A stretch of DNA of 64,000 bases, taken from assembly GCF_009674725.1 (NCBI RefSeq), contig NZ_WKKH01000021.1, positions 1 to 64,000 on the forward strand. Reading direction: 5' to 3'. Origin of the DNA: Pedobacter petrophilus (GTDB taxonomy: Bacteria > Bacteroidota > Bacteroidia > Sphingobacteriales > Sphingobacteriaceae). Both the position numbers and the translations under genes were made by a program. Positions 34,875 to 43,777 of this stretch are shown one piece after another. The notes under the pieces are model-generated. The model saw only the letters and a program-made list of their open reading frames with translations, did no database searches and was not told the origin of the DNA. The stretch's first letter is position 1; every line of letters begins with the position of its first letter.

Positions 34875-37800
34875 TTAAAATGAGGCTTTAATACCCATAT
34901 TAATTACCCTTGCCTGAGGATAATATTGTCCGCTGGAATTGGTCGATTCAGGATCCCAAACTTTTACCTTATCCAGTGTAGCCAGATTGAGGCCGTTCAC
35001 ATAAATCCGAACCGCATTTAGCCCGACTTTTTCTACTACTTTGTTTGGTAGTGTATAACCTAGTTCTACATTTTTAAGCCTGATGTAATTATTGCTGCGC
35101 AACCAATAGGTATTATTCAGGGCATTATTGCTATCTGTATAATAAGTGGCTCCCCTGTTAGATAAACGTGGATCTACCGAACTTGGATTATCAATACTCC
35201 ACCGGTTTTGGTAAGACCAGTCTAAAAAGTTCCCTATATCACCGGATTCTGTAACACCTACAATCTGCATCCCGCCTGTAGCGCCTTGAATTAACATAGA
35301 CAAATCAAATCCTTTATATTGAAGATTTAAGTTAAAACCCCCTGTAAATGTTGGCGTTCCGTTCTGGTCTAAACGGATCTTATCATCTGCATTGATTTTG
35401 CCATCACCATTGGTGTCTTTAAACTTCATATCGCCAGGGCGAAGATTATTAGTTAAGGCACTATAATTTAAAGTATTGGCGCTAATGCTTGCCTGATCTT
35501 TAAACACCCCATCATAATCGTAAACCAACCAGGAGTTAGTTACCTTGCCCGTAGATCGCTGCCATTCAGGAGCACCTGGTGTTTCATCCCAGAAGATGAT
35601 CTTGTTTTTAGCATAGCCACCGTTTACACTTACCCCAAAATTTAAATCGCCTACCTGATCATTGTAGCTTAATTTAAATTCGAACCCTTTATTGTTTACT
35701 TTGCCCAGGTTAACTGGCGGTAATTGGTCAGTAATTCCAGAACTTTCAGGAACGGAACTGCCACGACTAATTAAAATATTGGTTCTTTTATTGTAGAAAT
35801 AATCAAACTCCAAAGCGAGTTTATTATTAAGAAAAGAGGCATCCAAACCAATATTCATATTATTAGCGACTTCCCATCCAAAATTCAGATTGGGCACTTT
35901 ACCTTCATAAATGGATTTGGTAATTACATCATTAAAAATATAACTACCAAAGTTCATTAGACTTAGGTATTGATACTCTTGCAAAGCATCTCCAAAATAG
36001 GCTTCAGCACCCATCTGACCATATGAAGCCCTTATTTTTAAGTTATTAATAAAACTGACATTGTTTTTGAAGAAATCTTCTTCAGATAACCGCCAACCCA
36101 CAGATACACCAGGGAAGAAACCGAAACGCCTGTTAGTTGGGAAGATATAAGAGCCATCTACCCGCCAAAGAAACTCTGCCAGGTATTTCTCTTTATAGTT
36201 ATAACCAGCCCGGCCAAAATAACTTAGTCGCGCCCGATTAAACAAATTATTAGGGTCGCCTGGATTATTGCCAAGGCTTTGCTCCCGCTCATCTCCCGCC
36301 AGTAACTGTTCTATTGCAGATGACAGGAAATACCTTCTAAATGCAGTAAATCCATCATTTGCAACTTCTTCTCTGGTTACGCCAGCCATTAAACCAATAG
36401 TATGATTCCCTATTTTCTTATCATAATTAATCATCCCGGTTAGGTTCGTGGCCAGCTGTCCACCTGCAGTTTCACGAAGCCTTGGATCTGTATATTGTGA
36501 GCGAATTGTACCCGTTAAAACAGGGGTTACGCCATCAGCCTCAAAAGTTTTTTTATCCCAATCGTAGAGGGTCCAGGGCAATTGCCAGTTTTTCTGCCTG
36601 CCGGAATACTTATCAATAGCAGCCGTTCCGGTAACTTTTAATCCATCAACGCCTGGAATTCTCACTTCTATTTTACCTGTTGATTGAAAATAATCCCTGA
36701 TGTCTTTGTTGTATCCTGTAATATCGGTAGTTGATACAACCGGATTGTAACCATATTCAATATCTCTGCCTGGCAATCCGTTCGGCCATTTTGCTATTTC
36801 TGTTGGCCTTCCACGCATTAAAAACCTAAAGATATCGCCAGCGACTACTGTTGGAAAATTCCGGTCTTCCTCTCGGGCAGTTACGCCCAGGGTGGCTGTA
36901 ATGTACTTACTCAATTTTGCTTCGAGGTTGAAACGCATATCGTATTGTTTATAACCCGTTGCAGAATTTTTATAGTAACCATCCTGATTCAGATAACCCA
37001 GTGAAACCAGGTATTTAACATTTTCAGAACCTCCGTTAATTTGTACGTTATGTCTTTGCTGTGGAGACCACTTTTGGAAAACGGTGTCAAACCAATCGGT
37101 ATTCGGGTAACGTAAAGGATCAGATCCATCACCTAATTTCCGAATCTCATCCGGCTTATAAGCAGCATTAATTGTTTTTCCTGCGGTTGATTGATAAGTC
37201 CCGGTAGATTTAAAACTATTCCAGGCAGCCGACCATTCGTTAGGATTAAGATCGGAACCAAAAATATTAAGTTCATTAAGAATCTCGGCATACTGTGTAG
37301 AATTCGCCATTTTTGGGATGCGCGTTGGCTGTTGTAAACCATAACTGAAATCGTATGAAAACTGTGGCTTTCCGGATTTCCCTAATCTCGTTGTGATGAG
37401 AATTACGCCGTTAGCTGCCTGTGAACCATAAATTGCTGCAGATGCATCTTTCAAAACAGATACGCTTTCAATATCGTTGGGATTAATCCTTTCAAGCCCA
37501 CCAGCCCGGTTAGGAATCCCATCAATTACAATAAGGGCATTATTATTACCCAGTGAGTTGATCCCACGAATCCGGATTGTTGATCCATCATAACCTGGTT
37601 CGCCGCTTCCCTGTAATGCAGTTACCCCCGGTAAACGGCCCGCCAGCGAATTTGATAAGTTTACAGAAGAAGATTTTGCCAGTTCTGTGCCTTTTACGGC
37701 AGCTACAGCACCAGAAACAACCGCTTTTTTTTGTGTTCCGTAACCAACCACAATCACTTCAGATAAGTTTTGATTGTTCTCCAATAAACGAACGGTAATG

Positions 37801-38147
37801 TTGGTTTGGTTCTTCACCTGCACTTCCTGATCGGTGTAGCCGACAAAGCTGAATACTAAGGTAGCATCTTCGGGCACTTTGATGCTAAATTTTCCTGAAC
37901 CATCTGTCACAGTAGCTGCAGTTCCGCCTTTTAACTTAACGCTCACGCCTGGAATCGGGCCTTTTGCATCAGTAACTGAACCTTTCACTACGATGTCGGC
38001 AAAAAGACGGCTGCTAAGATCAAAAGAGAGATGTTTATTTAATGGTGCTTTAGCAGAGGTACTGCCAACTGGAGAAAAAATGAGACAACTGCCACAAGCA
38101 AAAAAAATGCTCGATCTGGCAAAATCCCTCAACAGATTTTTTTTCAT
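34875..38147 (-). CDS. SusC/RagA family TonB-linked outer-membrane protein
   Basis: From ATG 38147 (MKKNLLRDFARSS) the product is 1090 residues. It has a signal peptide, a carboxypeptidase-regulatory domain (VVKGSVTDAKGPIPGVSVKL), a TonB box-like SEVIVVGYGTQKK, a plug with SLAGRLPGVTALQGSGEPG, IRIRGINSLGNNNALIVIDG and VSVLKDASAAIYGSQAANGV, and a barrel ending RVINMGIKASF. It forms the transport channel with the SusD-like lipoprotein using TonB energy. No glycoside hydrolase, protease, sulfatase or anti-sigma factor lies next to the pair, so the substrate cannot be inferred. An upstream ATG (38189) adds 14 residues before the signal peptide. Confidence 0.94.
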   Translation of the reverse strand: MKKNLLRDFARSSIFFACGSCLIFSPVGSTSAKAPLNKHLSFDLSSRLFADIVVKGSVTDAKGPIPGVSVKLKGGTAATVTDGSGKFSIKVPEDATLVFSFVGYTDQEVQVKNQTNITVRLLENNQNLSEVIVVGYGTQKKAVVSGAVAAVKGTELAKSSSVNLSNSLAGRLPGVTALQGSGEPGYDGSTIRIRGINSLGNNNALIVIDGIPNRAGGLERINPNDIESVSVLKDASAAIYGSQAANGVILITTRLGKSGKPQFSYDFSYGLQQPTRIPKMANSTQYAEILNELNIFGSDLNPNEWSAAWNSFKSTGTYQSTAGKTINAAYKPDEIRKLGDGSDPLRYPNTDWFDTVFQKWSPQQRHNVQINGGSENVKYLVSLGYLNQDGYYKNSATGYKQYDMRFNLEAKLSKYITATLGVTAREEDRNFPTVVAGDIFRFLMRGRPTEIAKWPNGLPGRDIEYGYNPVVSTTDITGYNKDIRDYFQSTGKIEVRIPGVDGLKVTGTAAIDKYSGRQKNWQLPWTLYDWDKKTFEADGVTPVLTGTIRSQYTDPRLRETAGGQLATNLTGMINYDKKIGNHTIGLMAGVTREEVANDGFTAFRRYFLSSAIEQLLAGDEREQSLGNNPGDPNNLFNRARLSYFGRAGYNYKEKYLAEFLWRVDGSYIFPTNRRFGFFPGVSVGWRLSEEDFFKNNVSFINNLKIRASYGQMGAEAYFGDALQEYQYLSLMNFGSYIFNDVITKSIYEGKVPNLNFGWEVANNMNIGLDASFLNNKLALEFDYFYNKRTNILISRGSSVPESSGITDQLPPVNLGKVNNKGFEFKLSYNDQVGDLNFGVSVNGGYAKNKIIFWDETPGAPEWQRSTGKVTNSWLVYDYDGVFKDQASISANTLNYSALTNNLRPGDMKFKDTNGDGKINADDKIRLDQNGTPTFTGGFNLNLQYKGFDLSMLIQGATGGMQIVGVTESGDIGNFLDWSYQNRWSIDNPSSVDPRLSNRGATYYTDSNNALNNTYWLRSNNYIRLKNVELGYTLPNKVVEKVGLNAVRIYVNGLNLATLDKVKVWDPESTNSSGQYYPQARVINMGIKASF

Positions 38148-38190
38148 AGTTTTACAATTTATTTGGTTAGAGAATTGATTGTAATACACT

Positions 38191-38220
38191 TTAATACTTA
38201 TGAATATCCATAAGTTTTAA
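38191..38220. promoter_or_regulatory. Inverted repeat upstream of susC (candidate operator)
   Basis: Arms TTAATACTTATG (38191-38202) and CATAAGTTTTAA (38209-38220) are inverted with one mismatch; the inner 7 bp (ACTTATG/CATAAGT) are perfect around a 6-nt spacer. The site lies about 45-75 bp upstream of the susC-like start, where a dimeric regulator would bind. It has no T-run and sits before, not after, a gene. Confidence 0.5.
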
Positions 38221-38608
38221 TCAGTTGCCATTTCAAAAAGCAACACCTGAATAACCATCCAAAAAGTCTTCATTCTAAAATCATTCGTCGAATTTGAGAT
38301 TTGCAAAAATCATACTTCCTCAGTACAATAGATGTCAACACTAAAATTTACACTTTATCCGATAAAATTCATTGCTTAAATAGTTCGCATAATCAGGTTA
38401 ATGACTGAGCTTTTACATTTGGTTAAACGCAATATAGGAATATTAGGAATGAAAAGAAGGGGGACAAAATGATAAATTGAAGGGGTTTATTCGTAAAAAA
38501 ATTTGACGTTGCAGAACTAATAATACGAAGTAAATTATTCTTGCAAGGTTTAGAAAAATAAGATTGTAGTGAGACTTAAATTTCGTGAATGCAGTAGGGA
38601 GATCAGTA
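38221..38608. other. Intergenic region between susC and recG
   Basis: Nearly 390 bp, A+T-rich, with no convincing gene. It should hold the susC promoter (minus strand) and the 3' end of the recG operon. I see no clear terminator hairpin with a T-run for recG. Confidence 0.5.
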
Positions 38609-40714
38609 TCAGGAAATTTTATCGAAAGAAATCCCTCGCTCCAGCTTTTGGAGATGCGCCTTAAGCATAGCATTTTCTGGCTTTAATAATTGAGGATCGT
38701 CTTCAAAAAGTTCGATCACCGTATTTCTGGCTTCTGCCAGAATAATTTGATCGGTTGCTAAATCAGCAAGTTTTAATTCGAGCACACCACTTTGTTGGGT
38801 ACCAGTAAGATCACCAGGCCCGCGGAGCTGCAAATCGATCTCCGAAATTTCGAATCCGTTATTGGTACGCACCATCGTTTCCAGCCTAACCTTCCCTTCT
38901 TTACTCAGTTTGTGACTACTCATTAAAATGCAAAAAGACTGCTCCGCACCACGTCCAACCCGTCCGCGCAACTGGTGTAACTGTGATAACCCAAAGCGTT
39001 CTGCATTTTCGATCACCATTACAGATGCATTTGGAACATTCACACCCACTTCAATTACAGTTGTAGCAACCATAATCTGGCTTTTGCCATCAATAAATTG
39101 CTGCATCTCGAATTGCTTATCTGCATTTGGCATTTGTCCGTGAACAATACTGATTTGATAATCAGGCCGTGGAAACTGATAACTTAACTGTTCTACACCT
39201 GCTTCCAGATGTAACAGGTCTAGTTTCTCACTTTCCTTAATTAACGGATAAACGATATAAACCTGGCGGCCCTTCGCAATCTCCTGCTTCATAAAGCCAA
39301 ACATTCGCAGGCGCTGACCTTCAAACAAATGGCGTGTTTCAATTGGTTTCCTTCCGACAGGAAGTTCATCAATTACAGAAACATCTAAATCACCATATAA
39401 AGTCATGGCTAGCGTACGTGGTATCGGCGTAGCGGTCATTACTAAAATATGCGGAGGAATAATATTTTTACGCCAGAGTTTAGCACGTTGCTCTACACCA
39501 AAACGATGTTGCTCATCAATTACGACCAGACCAAGATTTTTAAACTGCACCTTATCTTCTATCAGCGCATGCGTTCCAATTAGAATATCAATCCTGCCGC
39601 TTTCCAATTGCTCATGTAAAACGGCTCTGTCTTTCTTTTTAGTGCTTCCGGTGAGGATGGCTACCTTAACCAAGTCGTCTGTTACCAATTCTGTGATCGA
39701 AGCGTAATGTTGCCTGGCTAAAATTTCCGTTGGAGCCATCATACAAGCCTGATAGCCGTTATCATTTGCCAATAACATACTCATTAAGGCTACAGCAGTT
39801 TTCCCGCTTCCTACATCGCCCTGAACAAGCCGGTTCATCTGTACCGCTCGCTGCGTATCTATCCTGATTTCTTTAACTACCCGTTTCTGTGCATTGGTGA
39901 GTTCGAATGGAAGAAATTCTTTGTAAAACCGGTTTACCTTTTCCCCTACTTTTTCAAATCGGGCACCTTTAAATTTCAACTGGCGTAATTGCTTGTTGTG
40001 CAAGAGTTGCAACTGAATAAAAAAAAGTTCTTCAAATTTTAAGCGCCTTTCTGCGGCGTTTAAGTCTTGCTGGTTTTTTGGAAAATGAATGTTAAGCAAT
40101 GCCATTTTCTTATCTGGCAACTGGTACTTATCAATGATGTATTGCGGTAAGCTTTCCGGCACTTGCAGAATTATCTGATCCAGTAGTCCTGCTATCAGCC
40201 TTTGGATCCCTTTCGAATCCAACGTAAATTTCTTTAGCTTCTCTGTAGAATTGTAAACGGGTTGCAGTGTTAAATTGCCTCTGCCTTGTGGCTTATTCTG
40301 ATACAATTCCATTTCTGGATGCGAAATACTAAATGTACCATTAAAGAGCGCAGGCTTGCCAAATGCAACATAAGCCGTTCCTACAGTAATATTTTCATCA
40401 ACCCACTTCAAACTTTGAAACCAAACCAGTTCCATGATCCCGGTTTCATCTTTAAAAACAGCAACAATACGTTTTGCCCTTTTATCGCCAATTACCTTTT
40501 TACTGATCACCCGGCCGATAATTTGAATGTATTGCGAATCGGGATTAATCTCATTAATTTTAAAATACTTTGTACGGTCGATGTAGCGAAAAGGATAATG
40601 CGCCAACATGTCTCGAAAGGTGAATAGACCTAAGTCTTTCTTCAAAACATCTGCACGACTAGGTCCTACGCCTTTAATAAACTCTATAGGTGTATCTAAA
40701 ATCGAATTGAACAA
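38609..40714 (-). CDS. recG: ATP-dependent DNA helicase RecG
   Basis: The 701-residue protein has the N-terminal wedge/OB domain (GVGPSRADVLKKDLGLFTFR, IIGRVISKKVIGDKRAKRIV) and SF2 helicase motifs: GDVGSGKTAVAL (about residue 298), DEQHRFGVEQR (about 400), MTATPIPRTLAM (about 428) and QLRGRVGRG (about 583). RecG remodels stalled replication forks and branched DNA. The start is a TTG (40714) giving MFNSILDTPIEF, the expected N-terminus. It is the last gene of an apparent operon (micro-protein, ridA, rarD-like, recG), 5 bp after the previous stop. Confidence 0.96.
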   Translation of the reverse strand: MFNSILDTPIEFIKGVGPSRADVLKKDLGLFTFRDMLAHYPFRYIDRTKYFKINEINPDSQYIQIIGRVISKKVIGDKRAKRIVAVFKDETGIMELVWFQSLKWVDENITVGTAYVAFGKPALFNGTFSISHPEMELYQNKPQGRGNLTLQPVYNSTEKLKKFTLDSKGIQRLIAGLLDQIILQVPESLPQYIIDKYQLPDKKMALLNIHFPKNQQDLNAAERRLKFEELFFIQLQLLHNKQLRQLKFKGARFEKVGEKVNRFYKEFLPFELTNAQKRVVKEIRIDTQRAVQMNRLVQGDVGSGKTAVALMSMLLANDNGYQACMMAPTEILARQHYASITELVTDDLVKVAILTGSTKKKDRAVLHEQLESGRIDILIGTHALIEDKVQFKNLGLVVIDEQHRFGVEQRAKLWRKNIIPPHILVMTATPIPRTLAMTLYGDLDVSVIDELPVGRKPIETRHLFEGQRLRMFGFMKQEIAKGRQVYIVYPLIKESEKLDLLHLEAGVEQLSYQFPRPDYQISIVHGQMPNADKQFEMQQFIDGKSQIMVATTVIEVGVNVPNASVMVIENAERFGLSQLHQLRGRVGRGAEQSFCILMSSHKLSKEGKVRLETMVRTNNGFEISEIDLQLRGPGDLTGTQQSGVLELKLADLATDQIILAEARNTVIELFEDDPQLLKPENAMLKAHLQKLERGISFDKIS

Positions 40715-40719
40715 GGCAA

Positions 40720-41622
40720 CTATTGTTTTTTATAAACTAGATTTTTTAGCAATTGTGCGTTAAAAATAACGATAGAAAAGAGCAAAAGCAAATAAGCAAA
40801 CAGCTGATGGATATCAATTTTCTCTTTAAAATAGAAAAATGCTACAGTGAAAGCTACAATAGGGTTCAGATAAATCAGAATACCAAGTGCCGAAGATGGC
40901 ATCCCCAGCAGCGCGTACGAATTTAAAAATAGTGGCACAATGGTAAAGACAATGGCAATAAGAAATATATGCGACCAAAAGAAAGGATCTGCAGGAAGGA
41001 TATTAGGGTGTGAAAAATAAAGCGGCAAAATCATTAATCCAGAAAGGATCAGCTGAACACCTAAAAAATTAAACTTATCTATTCCCTTGATCACCTTTAG
41101 CACGATAACGTAGAGTGCATAAAATGATGCAATCAGAATAGCCCACAGTACCTCATGTAGTGAACCGGTGGCCAATAGCAAGATGCTGATAAAGGCAATT
41201 AATAATGCCACTATTTTAGTTTTGGTTAACTGTTCTTTTAAGATGACAAAACCACATACTGCGGTGAGCAAAGGGCAAACCATGTAAGCGAAAGCAGCTG
41301 CTTTTAAACTAACACTATTTACTGCGTAAATGTAGGTAAACCAGTTACCGGTAATTAAAAGTGCTGATAATATCGTTAAAAGTGCTATTTGCAGTTTTTT
41401 ACTTCTGGGAAGCGAAGCCAAAAAAGTTAGGTCGTTTTTAAGTGCAGTTCTCCTGAAAAGAAGAATGACACTCCAAACCATAATTATGGAAACAAATATT
41501 CTGTAATACAGGATTTCTTGCGGCAGATAGCCTTTAATGTTACGCAAGGGGATAGACATTGTTCCCCAGATGATATAGGGAACAATGCCTGCGAGAAAAT
41601 ATTTAGTTTTGCTGGCTGCCAA
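40720..41622 (-). CDS. rarD: EamA-family transporter (RarD-like)
   Basis: The 300-residue protein has ten hydrophobic helices in two repeats. Its N-terminus KYFLAGIVPYIIWGTMSIPL and YYRIFVSIIMVWSVILL resemble RarD (EamA/DMT superfamily), with GNWFTYIYAVNSVSLKAAAF also typical. RarD members are proposed exporters of amino acids or drugs. The only possible start before the first helix is TTG at 41622, which immediately follows the ridA stop codon in the same frame. The next Met would remove half of helix 1. The symbol is by similarity to the family and not certain. Confidence 0.8.
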   Translation of the reverse strand: MAASKTKYFLAGIVPYIIWGTMSIPLRNIKGYLPQEILYYRIFVSIIMVWSVILLFRRTALKNDLTFLASLPRSKKLQIALLTILSALLITGNWFTYIYAVNSVSLKAAAFAYMVCPLLTAVCGFVILKEQLTKTKIVALLIAFISILLLATGSLHEVLWAILIASFYALYVIVLKVIKGIDKFNFLGVQLILSGLMILPLYFSHPNILPADPFFWSHIFLIAIVFTIVPLFLNSYALLGMPSSALGILIYLNPIVAFTVAFFYFKEKIDIHQLFAYLLLLFSIVIFNAQLLKNLVYKKQ

Positions 41623-42003
41623 TTATCCTAAAATGGCAATTACAGAAATTTCTACATTCACATTTTTTGGCAATACTGATACCTGCACGGTTTCGCGGGC
41701 AGGAAAGTCTGCCGTAAAATACTGGCCATAAACTTCATTAACCTGCGCAAAGGTTCCCATATCACTTAAAAAGATTGTCGATTTCACCACGTGATCGAAA
41801 GTCAGGCCAGCTTCTAATAACACCGCTTTCAGATTTCGCATTACCTGGTGAGTTTCTTCTTCTATGTTGCTGATATTTAGTTCACCATTTTCAGGATTGA
41901 TAGCCACCTGGCCGGATACGAATAAAAAGTTACCCGCTTTTACAGCTTGACTATATGGCCCGATTGGCGAAGGAGCATTCGTTGTATTAATAATTTCTTT
42001 CAT
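41623..42003 (-). CDS. ridA: RidA family reactive intermediate/imine deaminase
   Basis: The 126-residue protein is full length for the family and shows NAPSPIGPYSQAVKAGNFLF, VSGQVAINPENGEL, KSTIFLSDMGTFAQVNEVYG and DFPARETVQVSVLPKNVNVE. The Arg in PARETV is the residue that binds the carboxylate of 2-aminoacrylate-type imines, and the terminal E is also conserved. It forms cytoplasmic trimers that hydrolyse reactive enamines. It starts 13 bp after the stop of a micro-protein gene and ends directly against the TTG start of the rarD-like gene, so these are probably translated as a coupled operon. Confidence 0.95.
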   Translation of the reverse strand: MKEIINTTNAPSPIGPYSQAVKAGNFLFVSGQVAINPENGELNISNIEEETHQVMRNLKAVLLEAGLTFDHVVKSTIFLSDMGTFAQVNEVYGQYFTADFPARETVQVSVLPKNVNVEISVIAILG

Positions 42004-42016
42004 AAGATTTTAAAAT

Positions 42017-42154
42017 TTATTTAGCAAGCCATTGAATTAGCTTATAGATAATACCGGCCAGAAAAATGATGATCGCCAACGCATTAATGAAATGCATAAT
42101 TTTTATATTGATATTATTTGGGCGATTTGGATCCTTTTTCCTGAAGAAGTACAT
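42017..42154 (-). CDS. DUF6728-like small membrane protein
   Basis: A 45-residue frame from ATG 42154 begins MYFFRKKDPNRPNNINIKIM and ends with one hydrophobic helix (ALAIIIFLAGIIYKLIQWLA). The start FFRKKDPNRP followed by a single helix is what I recall of the Bacteroidota DUF6728 family, whose function is unknown. The gene lies 13 bp upstream of ridA on the same strand and looks like the first member of that operon. The frame is short, but it is clean, has family character and a sensible position. Confidence 0.75.
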   Translation of the reverse strand: MYFFRKKDPNRPNNINIKIMHFINALAIIIFLAGIIYKLIQWLAK

Positions 42155-42200
42155 GGTACAAACTTAGCTAAAAAAGCATAACACAAAAACTAAAAGGCAC

Positions 42201-42234
42201 AAAAAAAGTCCCGATTTGCATCGGGACTTTTTTT
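42201..42234. terminator. Terminator after the OmpA-like gene
   Basis: Perfect 15-bp stem AAAAAAAGTCCCGAT / ATCGGGACTTTTTTT with TTGC loop, 20 bp past the stop at 42254. Confidence 0.93.
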
Positions 42235-42253
42235 TAAACTTAATATTGAAATA

Positions 42254-43606
42254 CTAGTTTCTAGCAGTTTCAACACGACGGTTTTGGATACGACCTTCTT
42301 CAGTATCGTTAGAAGCAATTGGATTAGCTTCACCTAAACCTTTAGTAGCAACTTGACTAGCAGTTACGCCAGAGTTTACTAAGTAAGTTTTAACAGAATT
42401 TGCTCTGTCTTTAGATAATTTCATGTTATATGCAGCAGTACCTTCGCTTGAAGCGTAACCGTTTACAGTTACTTTACCACCGTTTTCACGTAACACTGAA
42501 GATAATTTATCTAAAGTAGGATAAGATTCAGTTTTTAATACAGATGAGTTGAAATCAAAAGAGATTTTTTCGAAACCTGTTACGTTAGTGTTAGTTGAAT
42601 CAGCTGTGAATTTTGGAAGTGGACATCCTGATCCATCAACGGCAGTACCTGCAGGAGTTCCTGGGCATTTGTCGAATTGATCAGCAACACCATCACCATC
42701 AGTATCTTTTTTCAAATCTTCAACAGATTTTTCAACGTTAGATACACGGTTTTTCAAAGCTTCAACTTCTTGACGTAAAGTAGGATCTTTTAACTCATCG
42801 TACATAGTAGCTAATGGGTTAGACCATTCTAAACTTGGTTTTGCAGATGAACCTAAAGAGAATTCTAAACCAGCATAACCGTAAGAGAATTTATCTTTGG
42901 TAGTTGCATTAGCATAAACTCCATCAAAGTTATCAGCGTCAACAAAGTTCATTGTGTAACCTAAGTTAAAGTTAACACGCTCAGAAACTTTGAATTTAAC
43001 ACCAGCACCTACTGGAATGTAGAAACCTTTTACATAATCTTTAGCTTCATGTCTGTCGCCAACTGGACCAATAGCAGTACCTTTCCAGTCAATAACAGTT
43101 CCGTTAGCCTGAGTAACTTTAGGAGCATAAGCTAAATAACCAGCACCAGCAGTTAAGAAGAAACTAACTGAATTCTCACGACGTAAGAAATCGATAGAAC
43201 CTAAGTTAACAACACCACGTAAATCTACAGCATATTGTAATTCAGTTTCGAAATCACGGGCAGTTGAAGTAACAGGACCTGAAGTTGCATCATTTGAACC
43301 AGAAACTTTACCACGTACACCAGCTAATTCTAATGCGAAAGAGTGACCTAATTGTTTACGGATATTTAAACCGTAACCTAAATTAACGTCCCATTTGTTA
43401 AAGTCGTTAGTACCACCGATAGCAATAACTGGTGCTAATACACCTGCGTTAACACCGATTGACCAAGTTCTGTACTGTCCTCTTCCACCAAATACTTTGG
43501 TAGAAGAAGTAGTTGCAGGAGCATCCTGAGCGACAGCAAGAGAAGCAACTCCTGTTAATGCCACTAAAGAAAGCGCAACACTTTTCTTTAAAGTAGAATA
43601 ATTCAT
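42254..43606 (-). CDS. OmpA family outer-membrane protein
   Basis: The 450-residue protein has a signal peptide (ending AVAQDAP), an eight-stranded-type beta barrel over residues ~40-265, a short coiled-coil linker (EVEALKNRVSNVEKSVEDLK), a thrombospondin type-3 calcium-binding repeat (DTDGDGVADQFDKCPGTPAG) and a C-terminal OmpA peptidoglycan-binding domain (KISFDFNSSVLKTESYPTLD, NPIASNDTEEGRIQNRRVE). It links outer membrane and peptidoglycan and is probably abundant. A strong-looking promoter lies upstream (43663-43692) and a strong terminator follows. Confidence 0.93.
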   Translation of the reverse strand: MNYSTLKKSVALSLVALTGVASLAVAQDAPATTSSTKVFGGRGQYRTWSIGVNAGVLAPVIAIGGTNDFNKWDVNLGYGLNIRKQLGHSFALELAGVRGKVSGSNDATSGPVTSTARDFETELQYAVDLRGVVNLGSIDFLRRENSVSFFLTAGAGYLAYAPKVTQANGTVIDWKGTAIGPVGDRHEAKDYVKGFYIPVGAGVKFKVSERVNFNLGYTMNFVDADNFDGVYANATTKDKFSYGYAGLEFSLGSSAKPSLEWSNPLATMYDELKDPTLRQEVEALKNRVSNVEKSVEDLKKDTDGDGVADQFDKCPGTPAGTAVDGSGCPLPKFTADSTNTNVTGFEKISFDFNSSVLKTESYPTLDKLSSVLRENGGKVTVNGYASSEGTAAYNMKLSKDRANSVKTYLVNSGVTASQVATKGLGEANPIASNDTEEGRIQNRRVETARN

Positions 43607-43662
43607 AATCTTTTTCTTTTTTTAAGGGTTAAACAATTTAATTGATTAATTTTTTGTAATCG

Positions 43663-43692
43663 CAAAATTAAACAAAATTTTAAATTTTCAAA
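43663..43692 (-). promoter_or_regulatory. Promoter of the OmpA-like gene
   Basis: On the minus strand, TTTG (43689-43692) and TAATTTTG (43663-43670) with an 18-nt spacer, an excellent match to Bacteroidota -33/-7. Predicted start is near 43656, giving a ~50-nt leader. Confidence 0.75.
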
Positions 43693-43740
43693 CTTTTATA
43701 CAAACTCTGTTCCAAACTTCTCACGAAAAAGGGATTTTAT

Positions 43741-43748
43741 TACATTTG
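43741..43748 (+). promoter_or_regulatory. Candidate -7 box of the aminopeptidase gene (TACATTTG)
   Basis: TACATTTG matches TAnnTTTG and lies 29 nt before ATG 43778, which supports that ATG as the original start of the now frameshifted gene. Confidence 0.5.
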
Positions 43749-43777
43749 ATCCTTTTATAATTATTAATGTATATATC

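Noticed and set aside
38443..38673. 76-codon minus-strand frame overlapping the recG 3' end
   Set aside because: It shares its start region with recG in another frame and shows no domain or conservation hint.
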